Below are positions 41,895 to 50,464 of a DNA stretch of 64,000 bases, piece by piece. A program made the position numbers and the translations under genes. The first letter of the stretch is position 1; every line of letters starts with the position of its first letter. Where the stretch lies: positions 372,001 to 436,000 of the forward strand of contig CBDFKS010000007.1 of the NCBI GenBank assembly GCA_965248905.1, read 5' to 3'. The stretch comes from CBDFKS01 sp965248905 (GTDB lineage Bacteria > Chloroflexota > Dehalococcoidia > Lucifugimonadales > JAGWBF01). The notes beneath the pieces were generated by a model. That model did not search any database. It was not told the origin of the DNA and worked only from the letters and a program-made list of their open reading frames with translations.

Positions 41895-41938
41895 CCCCCA
41901 CCTAAAGGCGGGGGCATGCATCCTCAGCCTTTAGGCTG
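41895..41938. repeat. Tandem hairpins, IS200/IS605-end-like
   Basis: Two adjacent stem-loops: CCCCCACCTAAAGGCGGGGG (41895-41914), with stem CCCCC/GGGGG and inner CC/GG, and CAGCCTTTAGGCTG (41925-41938). Such hairpins with CTAAAGG cores are typical of the ends of IS200/IS605 elements or their remnants, but no TnpA or TnpB frame is present. They lie in the 129-base gap between E1 beta and E2. Confidence 0.45.
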
Positions 41939-41992
41939 CGGTTCTTTGGTGTGTACCCAATGGGACTCTTACGCTATAGCTCAGAAGGCGAC

Positions 41993-42976
41993 CTAGTACG
42001 CTGCCATCTTTTTCAGGGCGGCGCTGATCTTCTCCGTGTTGGGCATATAGACCTCTTCCAGGGTAGTGGCGAAGGGCATGGTTGGAATATCAGGCCCGCA
42101 TACTCTTTGTATTGGGCTGTCTAGATACTCGAAGGCCTCCTCGGCCAGCAGGGCGGACACCTCCGCGCCCACGCCGCCGGTGATGTTGTCCTCATGGACG
42201 ATTAGCGCCTTGCCCGTCTTCTTTACTGATTCGATGATCGCGTCTTTATCGAGGGGTTTAAGGGTGCGTAGATCGATGACCTCTACACTGACACCTTCGT
42301 CAGACAGAAGGCCGGCGGCCTCCAGGCAGTAGTGAAGCATCAGTCCATATGTGACCACGGTGATATCTTCACCCTGGCGTTTCACCTCTGCCTTGCCTAT
42401 TGGGAGTACGTACTCCTCATCCGGGACCTCTCCGCGGACAAGCCTGTAGGTCTTTTTGTGCTCCACGAAGACCACCGGGTTGTTATCCCTGATGGCTGCC
42501 TTCAGGAGTCCTTTGGCATCGTAAGGAGTAGCGGGAGCGACAACCTTCAGTCCTGGAGTGTGAAAAAAGTAGGCCTCCACATTCTGGGAATGATAGAGGC
42601 CGCCGTGTATTCCGCCTCCATAAGGTATTCTTACGACCATTGGAACAGGTAACATGCCGTTGGTTCCATAGTAGACTCGAGCGGCTTCGCCAATTAGCTG
42701 ATTGGCTGTGGGCCAGATAAAGTCGGCGAACTCAACCTCAGCGATGGGTCGTAGCCCCTTGAAGGCAGCGCCCACGGCGACGCCGACTATGGACGCCTCG
42801 GCCAGAGGGGTGTCCATCACCCTCTCCTCACCGAACTCCTCCAGAAAGCCCTGGCTAGCCAGGAAGACGCCACCCCGTTTCCCTACATCCTCACCCATTA
42901 AGAAGACGCTGGAGTCCCGCTTCATCTCCTCGTACATTGCCTCGCGGATGGCCTCTATCACATTCTTAACGGCCAA
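41993..42976 (-). CDS. 2-oxoacid dehydrogenase E1 component, beta subunit
   Basis: A 327-residue transketolase-like beta subunit: VFLMGEDVGKRGGVF near the N-terminus, RVMDTPLAEASIVGVAVGAA, IPYGGGIHGGLYHSQNVEAY, and the C-terminal swivel domain VEVIDLRTLKPLDKDAI with LIVHEDNITGGVGAEVS. It pairs with the E1 alpha gene 32 bases upstream to form an alpha2beta2 heterotetramer that decarboxylates a 2-oxoacid and passes the acyl group to E2. Confidence 0.94.
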   Translation of the reverse strand: MAVKNVIEAIREAMYEEMKRDSSVFLMGEDVGKRGGVFLASQGFLEEFGEERVMDTPLAEASIVGVAVGAAFKGLRPIAEVEFADFIWPTANQLIGEAARVYYGTNGMLPVPMVVRIPYGGGIHGGLYHSQNVEAYFFHTPGLKVVAPATPYDAKGLLKAAIRDNNPVVFVEHKKTYRLVRGEVPDEEYVLPIGKAEVKRQGEDITVVTYGLMLHYCLEAAGLLSDEGVSVEVIDLRTLKPLDKDAIIESVKKTGKALIVHEDNITGGVGAEVSALLAEEAFEYLDSPIQRVCGPDIPTMPFATTLEEVYMPNTEKISAALKKMAAY

Positions 42977-43008
42977 TTGGCTCTTCCTTCTTTTGAGCGA
43001 AATGAGTC

Positions 43009-44037
43009 TTACGGCGCGTAGACGTGGTCGTAGGTGGTTGAAGGGTCCGGGTACGGCGCTGCCTCGGCGAGGTCGGTGGCCTCGTTGACCACCGTCCTTA
43101 CGTGCTTGCGGGTCTCTTCTTCCTGCTCCTCGGTCAGCAGGCCGATTCCCATGAGGTAAGAACGTAGATGTATGATGGGGTCACGGAGGCGGGCTTCTTC
43201 CAGCTCTTCAGCTGGGCGATAGCGCCTGTCGTCATCGTCGGTAGTGTGGGGCATATATCGCTCTACCTTCATCTCCAGCAGAACCGGGCCTCGGGCACGA
43301 CCGTATTCTATTGCTTCCTTGGTAGCTTCGTATACATGAAAAAAGTCCATGCCGTCGATCACATGGCCGGGGAATCCGTAGCCTGCTGCTCGGTCGGCTA
43401 TATCCTGGATGGCCATCTGCTTACTCAACGGGACTGAGATGGCGTATCTGTTGTTTTCGCAGATAAAGACCACGGGAAGCTTGTGTATCCCGGCGAAGTT
43501 CATCGCCTCATGGCATTCCCCTTCGCTGGCAGCGCCGTCCCCAAAGTAGGACAGGACCACGGTCCTTTCACCCTGCATCTTGCAGCCCAGCGCGTAGCCC
43601 ACTGACTGGGTCAAGCCCGACGATACCACGTTGGAGATTTGAATTATCTTGTGGGGTAAGTCAGCGCCTTGAAGGGGGAACTGTCTACCGCCGCTGTAGG
43701 GCTCTCCCTCTTTGCCCATGAATGATAGCATGGACTCAAGGGGAGTTAGACCCGCCGTCGTTTTCAGAGCCAGATCTCGGTAATAAGGGAAAAGGAAACA
43801 CTTTCCGTCATGCTGGGCGGCCAGTAGGCTGCCTAGCTGAGCAGCTTCGTGTCCCTGACTTGAGGCCGCGATGGGCACCTTGCCCTGGCGATTCAGAGCC
43901 CATATCCGCTCATCCAAGGTGCGGGCCAGCACCATCTTCCTGTAAAGCTCGACGATATCTTCATCTGTTATGCCCAGGGTTTTATGATTGCGTTTGGTCT
44001 CTTTCGAGGCCGGAGCCGTTTCATTGATCTGCGTCAT
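43009..44037 (-). CDS. 2-oxoacid dehydrogenase E1 component, alpha subunit
   Basis: A 342-residue E1 alpha. The TPP-binding motif GDGAASEGECHEAMNFAG is intact, and the phosphorylation-loop equivalent RYMPHTTDDDDRRYRP is recognisable. SSQGHEAAQLGSLLA and FPYYRDLALKTTAGLTP favour the branched-chain or acetoin type rather than PdhA of the large type. The ATG at 44037 follows GGAGG by 5 bases; an in-frame TTG five codons earlier is unlikely. First gene of the E1/E2/lipB operon. Confidence 0.93.
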   Translation of the reverse strand: MTQINETAPASKETKRNHKTLGITDEDIVELYRKMVLARTLDERIWALNRQGKVPIAASSQGHEAAQLGSLLAAQHDGKCFLFPYYRDLALKTTAGLTPLESMLSFMGKEGEPYSGGRQFPLQGADLPHKIIQISNVVSSGLTQSVGYALGCKMQGERTVVLSYFGDGAASEGECHEAMNFAGIHKLPVVFICENNRYAISVPLSKQMAIQDIADRAAGYGFPGHVIDGMDFFHVYEATKEAIEYGRARGPVLLEMKVERYMPHTTDDDDRRYRPAEELEEARLRDPIIHLRSYLMGIGLLTEEQEEETRKHVRTVVNEATDLAEAAPYPDPSTTYDHVYAP

Positions 44038-44122
44038 TACCCCCTCCGGCAATGCTCTCTAAGTCTGGCGATGCATTCTTGACGGAATTCCGGGGCCGAC
44101 TTATCCCAACGGGGTTACCGAT

Positions 44123-44151
44123 ATTATAAATCAGCTGACGGTTTTCGTAAA
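44123..44151 (-). promoter_or_regulatory. Candidate promoter for the E1/E2 operon
   Basis: On the minus strand a perfect TATAAT (44128-44123) is preceded after 17 bases by TTTACG (44151-44146, 4 of 6 to TTGACA). It lies about 86 bases upstream of the E1 alpha start and only 20 bases from a divergent promoter, so a shared regulator is possible. Confidence 0.5.
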
Positions 44152-44171
44152 CCTTAACCCAATGGCCGTCG

Positions 44172-44201
44172 TTGACAGGCAGCCGAACCTAGACCTATCA
44201 T
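44172..44201 (+). promoter_or_regulatory. Candidate promoter for the FMN 2-hydroxyacid dehydrogenase gene
   Basis: A perfect TTGACA at 44172-44177 and TATCAT at 44196-44201 (5 of 6) with an 18-base spacer. The start codon is about 90 bases downstream with AAGGAGGAG immediately before the ATG. Confidence 0.55.
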
Positions 44202-44291
44202 TACATGATTTTCACCGCAATTCTACGCATACAGGTCTAAGACCCACCCCGTTAGGAGCCCGCGAAGGCAGATACAGTTTAAGGAGGAGAA

Positions 44292-45482
44292 ATGATAACA
44301 CTCTCCCAGCTACTCACCATAGATGATTTCGAGGCTCGCGCCAGGGAGATCTTGCCGCAAGAGATGTTCAGCCGCATGTTTGGTGCCTATGGCGCTCCTT
44401 ACTGGGTCTCCAACACCAGCAACTTGGATGCCTTCGACGCCATAAAGTTGCGTCCCAGAGTGTTGACGGGCTCAACTCCCCGCGATCTATCGACGGAGGT
44501 CCTGGGCCAGAAGATTAGCCTGCCCATAATGCTGGGTGCCGCGGACCATCACACCCGGGCCCATCCTCAAGGCGAGCTTGCTTCCGCTAGAGCTGCCGGA
44601 TCTATGGGGACCATATTGGGCGTAGCCACGGGTTCGGGGTATTCCATCGAGGAGATAGCGGAGGTTGCTACCGGGCCCCTATGGTTCCAGCTATATTTCC
44701 TGGCTGATCGTGAGATCGACAAGGAGCTGGTGCAGCGAGCCGAGCGCGCAGGATATAGTGCGCTGCTTCTAACGGTAGACAACCAGGTGCCCCATTCTAC
44801 GCCTCGGGAGGAGCGCTATACCTATTTCCTGGAGTCCGAGAACATCTGGAAGAATCTGTCTACTATTGAGCGTGCTAAGTCCTTTAAGCGGCATAGTTTT
44901 GCCGATAATTGGGAGATGTCTTTGAGCTGGTCGGATGTGGAGTGGTTGCGCTCTATCACCTCCATGCCAATTGTGATCAAGGGCGTTCAAACGGCGGAGG
45001 ATGCGGCGCTCTGCGTGGAGAATGGTGTCGACGGCGTCCTCGTCTCCAATCACGGAGGCCACGGCGCCGAGAACACCATCGGTACCATTGATATGCTGCC
45101 AGAGGTAGTGGATGCCGTAAATGGGAAGATAGACGTATTTCTGGACGGCGGTATAAGAAGGGGCCGGGATGTGTTGAAGGCGCTGGCTATTGGAGCGAAA
45201 GCCGTTTTCGTTGGCCGTGCCATGTTCTGGGGCCTCGCTATAGATGGCGAAGCAGGCGTGCGCCGGGCGCTGGAGATACTGCGACATGAGCTAGACGTGG
45301 CCATGGGACTATGTGGAGTCACTGACGTGAAGAGTGTGCCCAGGAACCTGGTGGCGATGCCTAACGATAGCAACGGTAGTGGTGTGGTGTCCGAGCTGGA
45401 GCGACTGGCCGCGTTGGTTGAAAAGGGCCATCTGACCAAGGCAGAATTCGAGACCCAGAAGGCTCGGTTGCTGGGCTCTTAA
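44292..45482 (+). CDS. FMN-dependent alpha-hydroxyacid dehydrogenase with C-terminal SHOCT domain
   Basis: A 396-residue protein. Residues 1 to about 355 form the (S)-2-hydroxyacid oxidase/lactate dehydrogenase barrel: LPIMLGAADHHTRAHP, LWFQLYFLADREID, MPIVIKGVQTAEDA, the catalytic His in GVLVSNHGGHGAENT (the usual next Arg is His), DVFLDGGIRRGRDVLKAL and GAKAVFVGRAMFWGLA. The last 30 or so residues, LERLAALVEKGHLTKAEFE, form a SHOCT-like oligomerisation motif seldom seen on this family. It should oxidise a 2-hydroxyacid to the 2-oxoacid; substrate unknown. Confidence 0.87.
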   Translation: MITLSQLLTIDDFEARAREILPQEMFSRMFGAYGAPYWVSNTSNLDAFDAIKLRPRVLTGSTPRDLSTEVLGQKISLPIMLGAADHHTRAHPQGELASARAAGSMGTILGVATGSGYSIEEIAEVATGPLWFQLYFLADREIDKELVQRAERAGYSALLLTVDNQVPHSTPREERYTYFLESENIWKNLSTIERAKSFKRHSFADNWEMSLSWSDVEWLRSITSMPIVIKGVQTAEDAALCVENGVDGVLVSNHGGHGAENTIGTIDMLPEVVDAVNGKIDVFLDGGIRRGRDVLKALAIGAKAVFVGRAMFWGLAIDGEAGVRRALEILRHELDVAMGLCGVTDVKSVPRNLVAMPNDSNGSGVVSELERLAALVEKGHLTKAEFETQKARLLGS

Positions 45483-45596
45483 CGCGGACCGAGAGGGAGC
45501 CCTCGGGCGATGCACTGACCAAAGCGTATCGCCCACTATGGAAAGCCCATCCGTTACGTCACGGCCCTGGCCGGATTGGGCATTTCTTAAATAAAG

Positions 45597-46675
45597 TTAT
45601 TCCTCATTAGCCTTCTGAAACTTTCTGACCACCCTGTTCCTCGTGTCTGCTATGTACAAGGCCCCGGTGCTGTCAAAAGCCATACCGTGGGGGTTGCTTA
45701 GTACTCCGGCAGCGATCTCAGACAGGAACTCTCCCGTGGGGCTGAACTGCTGTACTCGAGAGTTTTCGACCTCTGCTATGTAGAAGTTGCCTTCAGAATC
45801 GAAAGCGATGCTAGTCGGAACTTGAAATTCACCGGGGCCGGTCCCTACACCGTCCCATTTAGCCAGGAACTCGCCATCGGGGGTGAGCTTTTGTACCCTA
45901 TCGTTTCCCCGGTCCACAACGATCACGTTGCCATCCTGGTGAAATGCCACACCAGCCGGATTTGTGAACCGACCATCCTCATCGCCGCGGCTTCCAAAAG
46001 TGCTAAGGAACGATCCGTCGGGATCGAATATCTGGACCCGGGAGTTACCCCAGTCGGTTACGTATAGGTTACCCGTAGGACTAACAGTTACCACCATGGC
46101 AGAGGTAAACTCCCCGTCCCCGAAACCGAAGGAGCCTATCGTCGCCAGCCATTCGCCATCAGAGCTAAACTTCTGTACTCGGTTATTACCGCTTTCCGAC
46201 ACGTAGACGTTGTCGTCCTGATCGATGGCGATGCCCGTAGGGGCCTGAAATTCGCCGTTTGCCGTGCCGATCACTCCCCACTGGGTTATATAAGTACGCC
46301 GTCAGGGGTGAATTTCTGCACACGGTTCCCGCTGAACTCGGTGGTATATATGTTGTCCGACGAGTCAACTGCGATGGCGTTGGGAAAAGAGAAGCTTATG
46401 CCATCTGTCGCAGGATCTTCACCCCACACCGCTATTTCTACGAATGCGTCTGCCGACTCCTGATCGGGAGCCTCAGGAACCGGTGTCGGCACGGCTGTGG
46501 CCGTAGACGTGGGTACTGACGCCACGGTTGGCGTTGGGGGTGCGGGTGTCCGAGTCGATGTTGCTGCTGGAGGTATGGTCGTGGGAGTGGGAGTAGGAGA
46601 GTCTTCGTCACAAGCTGCGAATACGACCATGACTGCTATAGCCAGTCCAACAAGAACGCCTCGGTATGTTATCAA
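45597..46675 (-). pseudogene. NHL-repeat lipoprotein gene interrupted by a frameshift
   Basis: A 5' part (46675-46286) encodes a lipoprotein signal with VVFAAC and Cys22, a Pro/Thr-rich linker (about residues 27-70) and the first NHL blade (NAIAVDSSDNIYTTEFSG..RVQKF). A 3' part (46274-45597) continues the blades (PTGIAIDQDDNVYVSESGNN and several more) to AFDSTGALYIADTRNRVVRK. The parts are in different frames and overlap by context: in the TATATA tract at 46287-46292, removing TA restores DGVLITQWGVIGTANGEF. Either a real 2-base insertion in a dinucleotide tract or a sequencing error. The function is unknown; an anchored propeller for binding is inferred. Confidence 0.75.
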
Positions 46676-46733
46676 TTACTTCTCCTTAGCGGGGCCGGTT
46701 ATCTGTACTATAGCATGATTGCCGGTGGCAGCA

Positions 46734-47687
46734 TCACGTGCCTACTAGCTGGGAGGCTTTGCCCAATGCCTTGAGGGTTCTCTCCAGCGATGCTGCCGGA
46801 TCGTTGCCGACGCGGACCGGCGATGCCAGCACCTCGGTCGCACCTTTGGCCAGCAGTTCTTGGACCTTCTCCACCACCTGGGACTCTGTGCCCCATATTG
46901 CCGTGGCGTCTATCATGGCGTCGCTCCACGTGCCGTCGTCTGCTTCCGGGAAACCCGCTGCCGCGAACATCTGCTGGTAGAACGGTAGGCTTGGGTTGGT
47001 GATTTGCTGACGAATGGCGGCACGGAACTCTTCTGGATCGTCGTGTACGCATACCGGTGCGTGAGCGATGAGGGGTGGTACGGGTCGGCCGACTCCCTCT
47101 GCTCCGGTCTTGAGTGCGGGCAGAGCTACGTCCCAGAGATACGTCATGGGACAGACCCAGCTAATAGCTCCATCGGCCTCCGCTCCACACAGCTCGAAGG
47201 ATTTGGGTCGGAGGGCGGATGCCATCACGGGCACGTCCATCGGCGCGGCTATGCTGATGTGGGCACTGTAGTGGCGGCCGTCGAAGTCTACAGAGCCCTC
47301 CTGCAGCAATGCCTTGAGGATGTGCAGGTATTCACCTAGATGGCCGAGGGGTGAGCGAAAACTTATGCCGAAGGGTTGTTCGATGCTGGGCTTATGGCTT
47401 GGTCCGACCCCTAGTCGGAACCGGCCAGGTGCCAGCTGGGCCAGCACCTGGGTCTGCTGCACCATAACTATTGGATGGCGCGGATAGGTGGGCACGATCG
47501 AAGTCCCCAGCATGATTCGTTTGGTTCTAACGGCAGCACCGGCGAAGATTGTGAGCCCATCCAGGCCGGCCCCTCCCGTGGTTAGCCAGGCCGCATGGAT
47601 GCCCAGCTCCTCAGCCCTCTCTATGATGCCGAGGACCTCGGGGGCGTCGGCTCCTGAGACCGCTACTCCAATCCTTTTTTCACTCAT
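46734..47687 (-). CDS. Luciferase-like monooxygenase (flavin or F420 dependent)
   Basis: A 317-residue member of the bacterial luciferase-like (LLM) superfamily. Typical parts: RIGVAVSGADAPEVLGIIERAEELG, IMLGTSIVPTYPRHPIVMVQ, LAPGRFRLGVGPSH and the C-terminal GTESQVVEKVQELLAKGATEVL. No extra domain. LLM enzymes use FMNH2 or F420 for oxygen insertion or hydride transfer; the PGRFRLGVG segment is common in the F420-associated subgroup. Substrate unknown. It lies 38 bases after a VOC-family gene and is on the same strand. Confidence 0.88.
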   Translation of the reverse strand: MSEKRIGVAVSGADAPEVLGIIERAEELGIHAAWLTTGGAGLDGLTIFAGAAVRTKRIMLGTSIVPTYPRHPIVMVQQTQVLAQLAPGRFRLGVGPSHKPSIEQPFGISFRSPLGHLGEYLHILKALLQEGSVDFDGRHYSAHISIAAPMDVPVMASALRPKSFELCGAEADGAISWVCPMTYLWDVALPALKTGAEGVGRPVPPLIAHAPVCVHDDPEEFRAAIRQQITNPSLPFYQQMFAAAGFPEADDGTWSDAMIDATAIWGTESQVVEKVQELLAKGATEVLASPVRVGNDPAASLERTLKALGKASQLVGT

Positions 47688-47725
47688 TCGTTCACCTCTT
47701 TAAGGTCAGGTTGGATATCCGTCCT

Positions 47726-48133
47726 CTAAGACATTTCCCCTTCGGCCAGTTGAAATAGAATGCCGTGGGAGCTTTCGGGCTCTATGGTAATGGTCTGGTA
47801 ACCAAAGGGACTGGGCCTGGGGCTGTCTCCCCTGACCTGAGCGCCTTTACTCTTCAAACTCTGAAAAGCATTATCAATGCCGTCCACGCCCCAGGCCACG
47901 TGCAGCACGCTTGGACCCATTTCCTTTAGCTGCCGCGCCATAGCGGTGCCGTCCTTGGTGGGCTCGAAGAAATAGAGTATGGAGGGGCCTATCTGGTACA
48001 CGATGGACTTATCGCCCCTTTCCGCCAATTCGGATGTTCTGTCGGGTTTGAGACCGAAATTTGTTTCCATGTATTCGGCCATCTCTTTGATGCTATTTAC
48101 CACGTACTCGACATGATGCACATCTGTAAACAT
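47726..48133 (-). CDS. VOC (glyoxalase/dioxygenase fold) protein
   Basis: A 135-residue protein with two beta-alpha-beta-beta-beta modules: DVHHVEYVVNSIKEMAEYM in the first and GPSVLHVAWGVDGIDNAFQ in the second, ending GILFQLAEGE. Putative metal ligands His6 or His7, His in LHVAW, and the C-terminal Glu are visible. It resembles methylmalonyl-CoA epimerase and related lactoylglutathione lyase-type proteins. The ATG follows GGGAGG by 5 bases. Co-transcribed with the LLM gene. Substrate unknown. Confidence 0.8.
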   Translation of the reverse strand: MFTDVHHVEYVVNSIKEMAEYMETNFGLKPDRTSELAERGDKSIVYQIGPSILYFFEPTKDGTAMARQLKEMGPSVLHVAWGVDGIDNAFQSLKSKGAQVRGDSPRPSPFGYQTITIEPESSHGILFQLAEGEMS

Positions 48134-48299
48134 ACAGTCCTCCCTATTGAGACAAGTGTACTGAGAGACTAGTCCTTCTGGTCTTCGCAGTCAAGGGACG
48201 GTTACTTGGAGAGTTGTTGGCGAGCGGCCTTGTATATGCTATCGTATATCCAGAATCGAAGAGTTGATAAGTTCAATAGAGGTAGGGAAGGAGGACCCC

Positions 48300-49124
48300 A
48301 TGACTTCTTTGGAAGAGCGCTTTCAAAAAGGTCTTGAGGTGCGTGCTCGTCTAGCTGGTGGCGAGGGAAGAGTGTTCCAAGGGTCCGTCCCTGTCGCCTA
48401 TAAGCTGGCCCCCGATATGTATCGTATGACCACTGAATGTCTTTACGGGGCCATATGGACGCGTCCTGGGCTGGACACTAGATATCGCATCATCGCCACC
48501 CTGACAGCGGTGGTTGTGCAACACGTCGAAACTCAAATAAAGGTATATTTACGTATCGCTCTTAATGTAGGGCTGACGCCTGAAGAGATCGTAGAGATAC
48601 TCATGCAAACTACCTTCTTCGCAGGCATACCGGCTTCCTATAATGCGCTGGCTTCGGCCATGGAGGTCTTCGAGGAGCGCGGCATTGATTATACGCTGCC
48701 GGAATCCTACGACGCATCAATTGAGCCAGAAGCCCTGTACGAGAAGGGCATTGCCAAACACAGTGAGCTAATGCCCGATGTATTTGGCTACTATACGGCC
48801 GAGCCCACTGAAGAGGAGCATGAGCTTGACCTGCTGGTGAACCAATATCTCTGGGGGACTATCTGGACCAGACCCGGACTGGATATGAAAAGCCGGTTAG
48901 TGTGTGGTCTGGCCTGCTATGTCGGCCAAGGCCGCTATGACCAACTGATCCGTCGCATGATAGAAGGGTCATTGCGCAACGGTGTGACGAGGACTGAAGT
49001 CATGGAGATATTCATCCAATTGGCCTTCTATGTAGGAGTACTTGCGGCCAGGGCAGCCATGAATATCGCCAATACTGTATTTAGAACACCCGAGTTTTCC
49101 GTAACTGGAACCTCTGGATCATAG
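48300..49124 (+). CDS. Carboxymuconolactone decarboxylase-like protein, duplicated domain
   Basis: A 274-residue protein with two CMD-type domains. Both carry the TIWTRPGLD / AIWTRPGLD lead-in, followed by a helix pair: RIIATLTAVVVQ..ETQIKVYLRIALNVGLT in the first and a divergent LVCGLACYVGQGRYDQLIRR in the second, each ending with an (I/M)QTTFFAG or IQLAFYVG segment. It lacks the CxxC pair of peroxidatic AhpD, so it is closer to gamma-CMD. The ATG follows AAGGAGG by 5 bases. Acts probably in aromatic or lactone catabolism; no substrate evidence. Confidence 0.82.
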   Translation: MTSLEERFQKGLEVRARLAGGEGRVFQGSVPVAYKLAPDMYRMTTECLYGAIWTRPGLDTRYRIIATLTAVVVQHVETQIKVYLRIALNVGLTPEEIVEILMQTTFFAGIPASYNALASAMEVFEERGIDYTLPESYDASIEPEALYEKGIAKHSELMPDVFGYYTAEPTEEEHELDLLVNQYLWGTIWTRPGLDMKSRLVCGLACYVGQGRYDQLIRRMIEGSLRNGVTRTEVMEIFIQLAFYVGVLAARAAMNIANTVFRTPEFSVTGTSGS

Positions 49125-49181
49125 GGAGATGAATCTGGTTTACGTTTATTGCGCAGTGGAAGGAAGCTCAGGAGCAGACCT

Positions 49182-50414
49182 TTGCTAGCCGAGCAACTTA
49201 GTCAAGGTCAGCAGCCCCTCAGTGGCTATCGAGTCCTGGACCTGTCGGGGCCCATGGGGTTGTACTGTGGGAAGCTGATGGCCGACATGGGCGCCGATGT
49301 TATCAAGGTGGAGCCGCCAGGTGGCGACGATATGCGTAATATTGGGCCGTTCGTCCATGAGCAGCCAAACCCCGATGGGAGCCTGTACTGGCTTCATTTC
49401 AATACCAACAAGCGTAGCATTACCTTGGACATCGAGAGCAGCCAGGGCGCTGACTTGCTTCGCAGATTGGCCATGAAGGCAGACGTGCTCCTGGAGACCT
49501 CTCCACCGGGGTACATGGACTCTCGGGGATTGGGATGTGGAGATCTGTGCTCCCAGAACCCCCAACTCATATACCTCTCGATCACGGCCTTCGGTCAGAC
49601 AGGACCCTACAGGGATTTCAAGGGGTCTGATTTGATAGCGTTTGCCATGGGCGGCTATATGTACGTTACCGGTTGGCCCCATACACCCCCGACCCGGCTC
49701 TGGGGGTCCCAGGCCTATCACACTGCCTCCAATCGTGGGTTCATTGCTGCCCTGCTGGCTATCTACGATCGTCTTAACACAAATGAAGGCCAGAGTATCG
49801 ATGTCTCAATGCAGGAAGCAGTAGCGGCCACCACCGAGCATGTCAACATGGCCTACATCTATGAGGGTGTTCCGGCCGTCAGGTGCGGGTTTCGCCACGG
49901 TGGCCAATTTGTTGCTACTTGGAGATGCAAGGACGGCTATGTCAGCATAACCACCCACACCCAACAGGCCTGGGATGACCTGCGTGCCTGGATGGACAGA
50001 GATGGTATGGCAGGTGATCTTCTAGATGAAAAGTATAATAACAGCATAGTGCTACGAGGAGACCACTCGGCCCATATCGAGGAGCTTATCGAAGCGTGGG
50101 CCATGCACCACGATCGCCACGAGATTGCCGAGTGGGGCCAGGCGCGACACCATCCATGGGGAGCTGTCGTCACTCCGTCGGAGTTGCTCGACAATGCTCA
50201 ACTCTGGGACAGGGGTTTCTTCTCCAAAGCTGAACATCCAGAATTTGAGACCACTCTCACTTATCCTGGAGCGCCTTATGTTCTCACTCGGTCTCCGTGG
50301 CAGTTAAGAAGCATCGCTCCACGAATTGGCCAGCATAACGAAGACGTCTACCGGAATGAGCTGGGACTGGGAGATGATCAGATTAGTGCCTTGGCCGGTG
50401 CTGGAGTCATATAG
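49182..50414 (+). CDS. Class III CoA-transferase (CaiB/BaiF family)
   Basis: A 410-residue member of the CaiB/BaiF family. Motifs: GYRVLDLSGPMGLYCGKLMA, ADVIKVEPPGGDD, YLSITAFGQTGPY, and GQSIDVSMQEAVAAT where the Asp is the residue that forms the acyl-CoA intermediate. TTG at 49182 follows AGGAG by 6 bases; the frame opens 11 codons earlier at another TTG. It moves CoA between carboxylic acids. A second family member follows 50 bases later, and the two may form a heterodimer or act on related acids. Confidence 0.9.
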   Translation: MLAEQLSQGQQPLSGYRVLDLSGPMGLYCGKLMADMGADVIKVEPPGGDDMRNIGPFVHEQPNPDGSLYWLHFNTNKRSITLDIESSQGADLLRRLAMKADVLLETSPPGYMDSRGLGCGDLCSQNPQLIYLSITAFGQTGPYRDFKGSDLIAFAMGGYMYVTGWPHTPPTRLWGSQAYHTASNRGFIAALLAIYDRLNTNEGQSIDVSMQEAVAATTEHVNMAYIYEGVPAVRCGFRHGGQFVATWRCKDGYVSITTHTQQAWDDLRAWMDRDGMAGDLLDEKYNNSIVLRGDHSAHIEELIEAWAMHHDRHEIAEWGQARHHPWGAVVTPSELLDNAQLWDRGFFSKAEHPEFETTLTYPGAPYVLTRSPWQLRSIAPRIGQHNEDVYRNELGLGDDQISALAGAGVI

Positions 50415-50464
50415 ATATTGATCGCGAAGCTCGAACAGACCAATCTGATCTGGTGGATGCTGAA

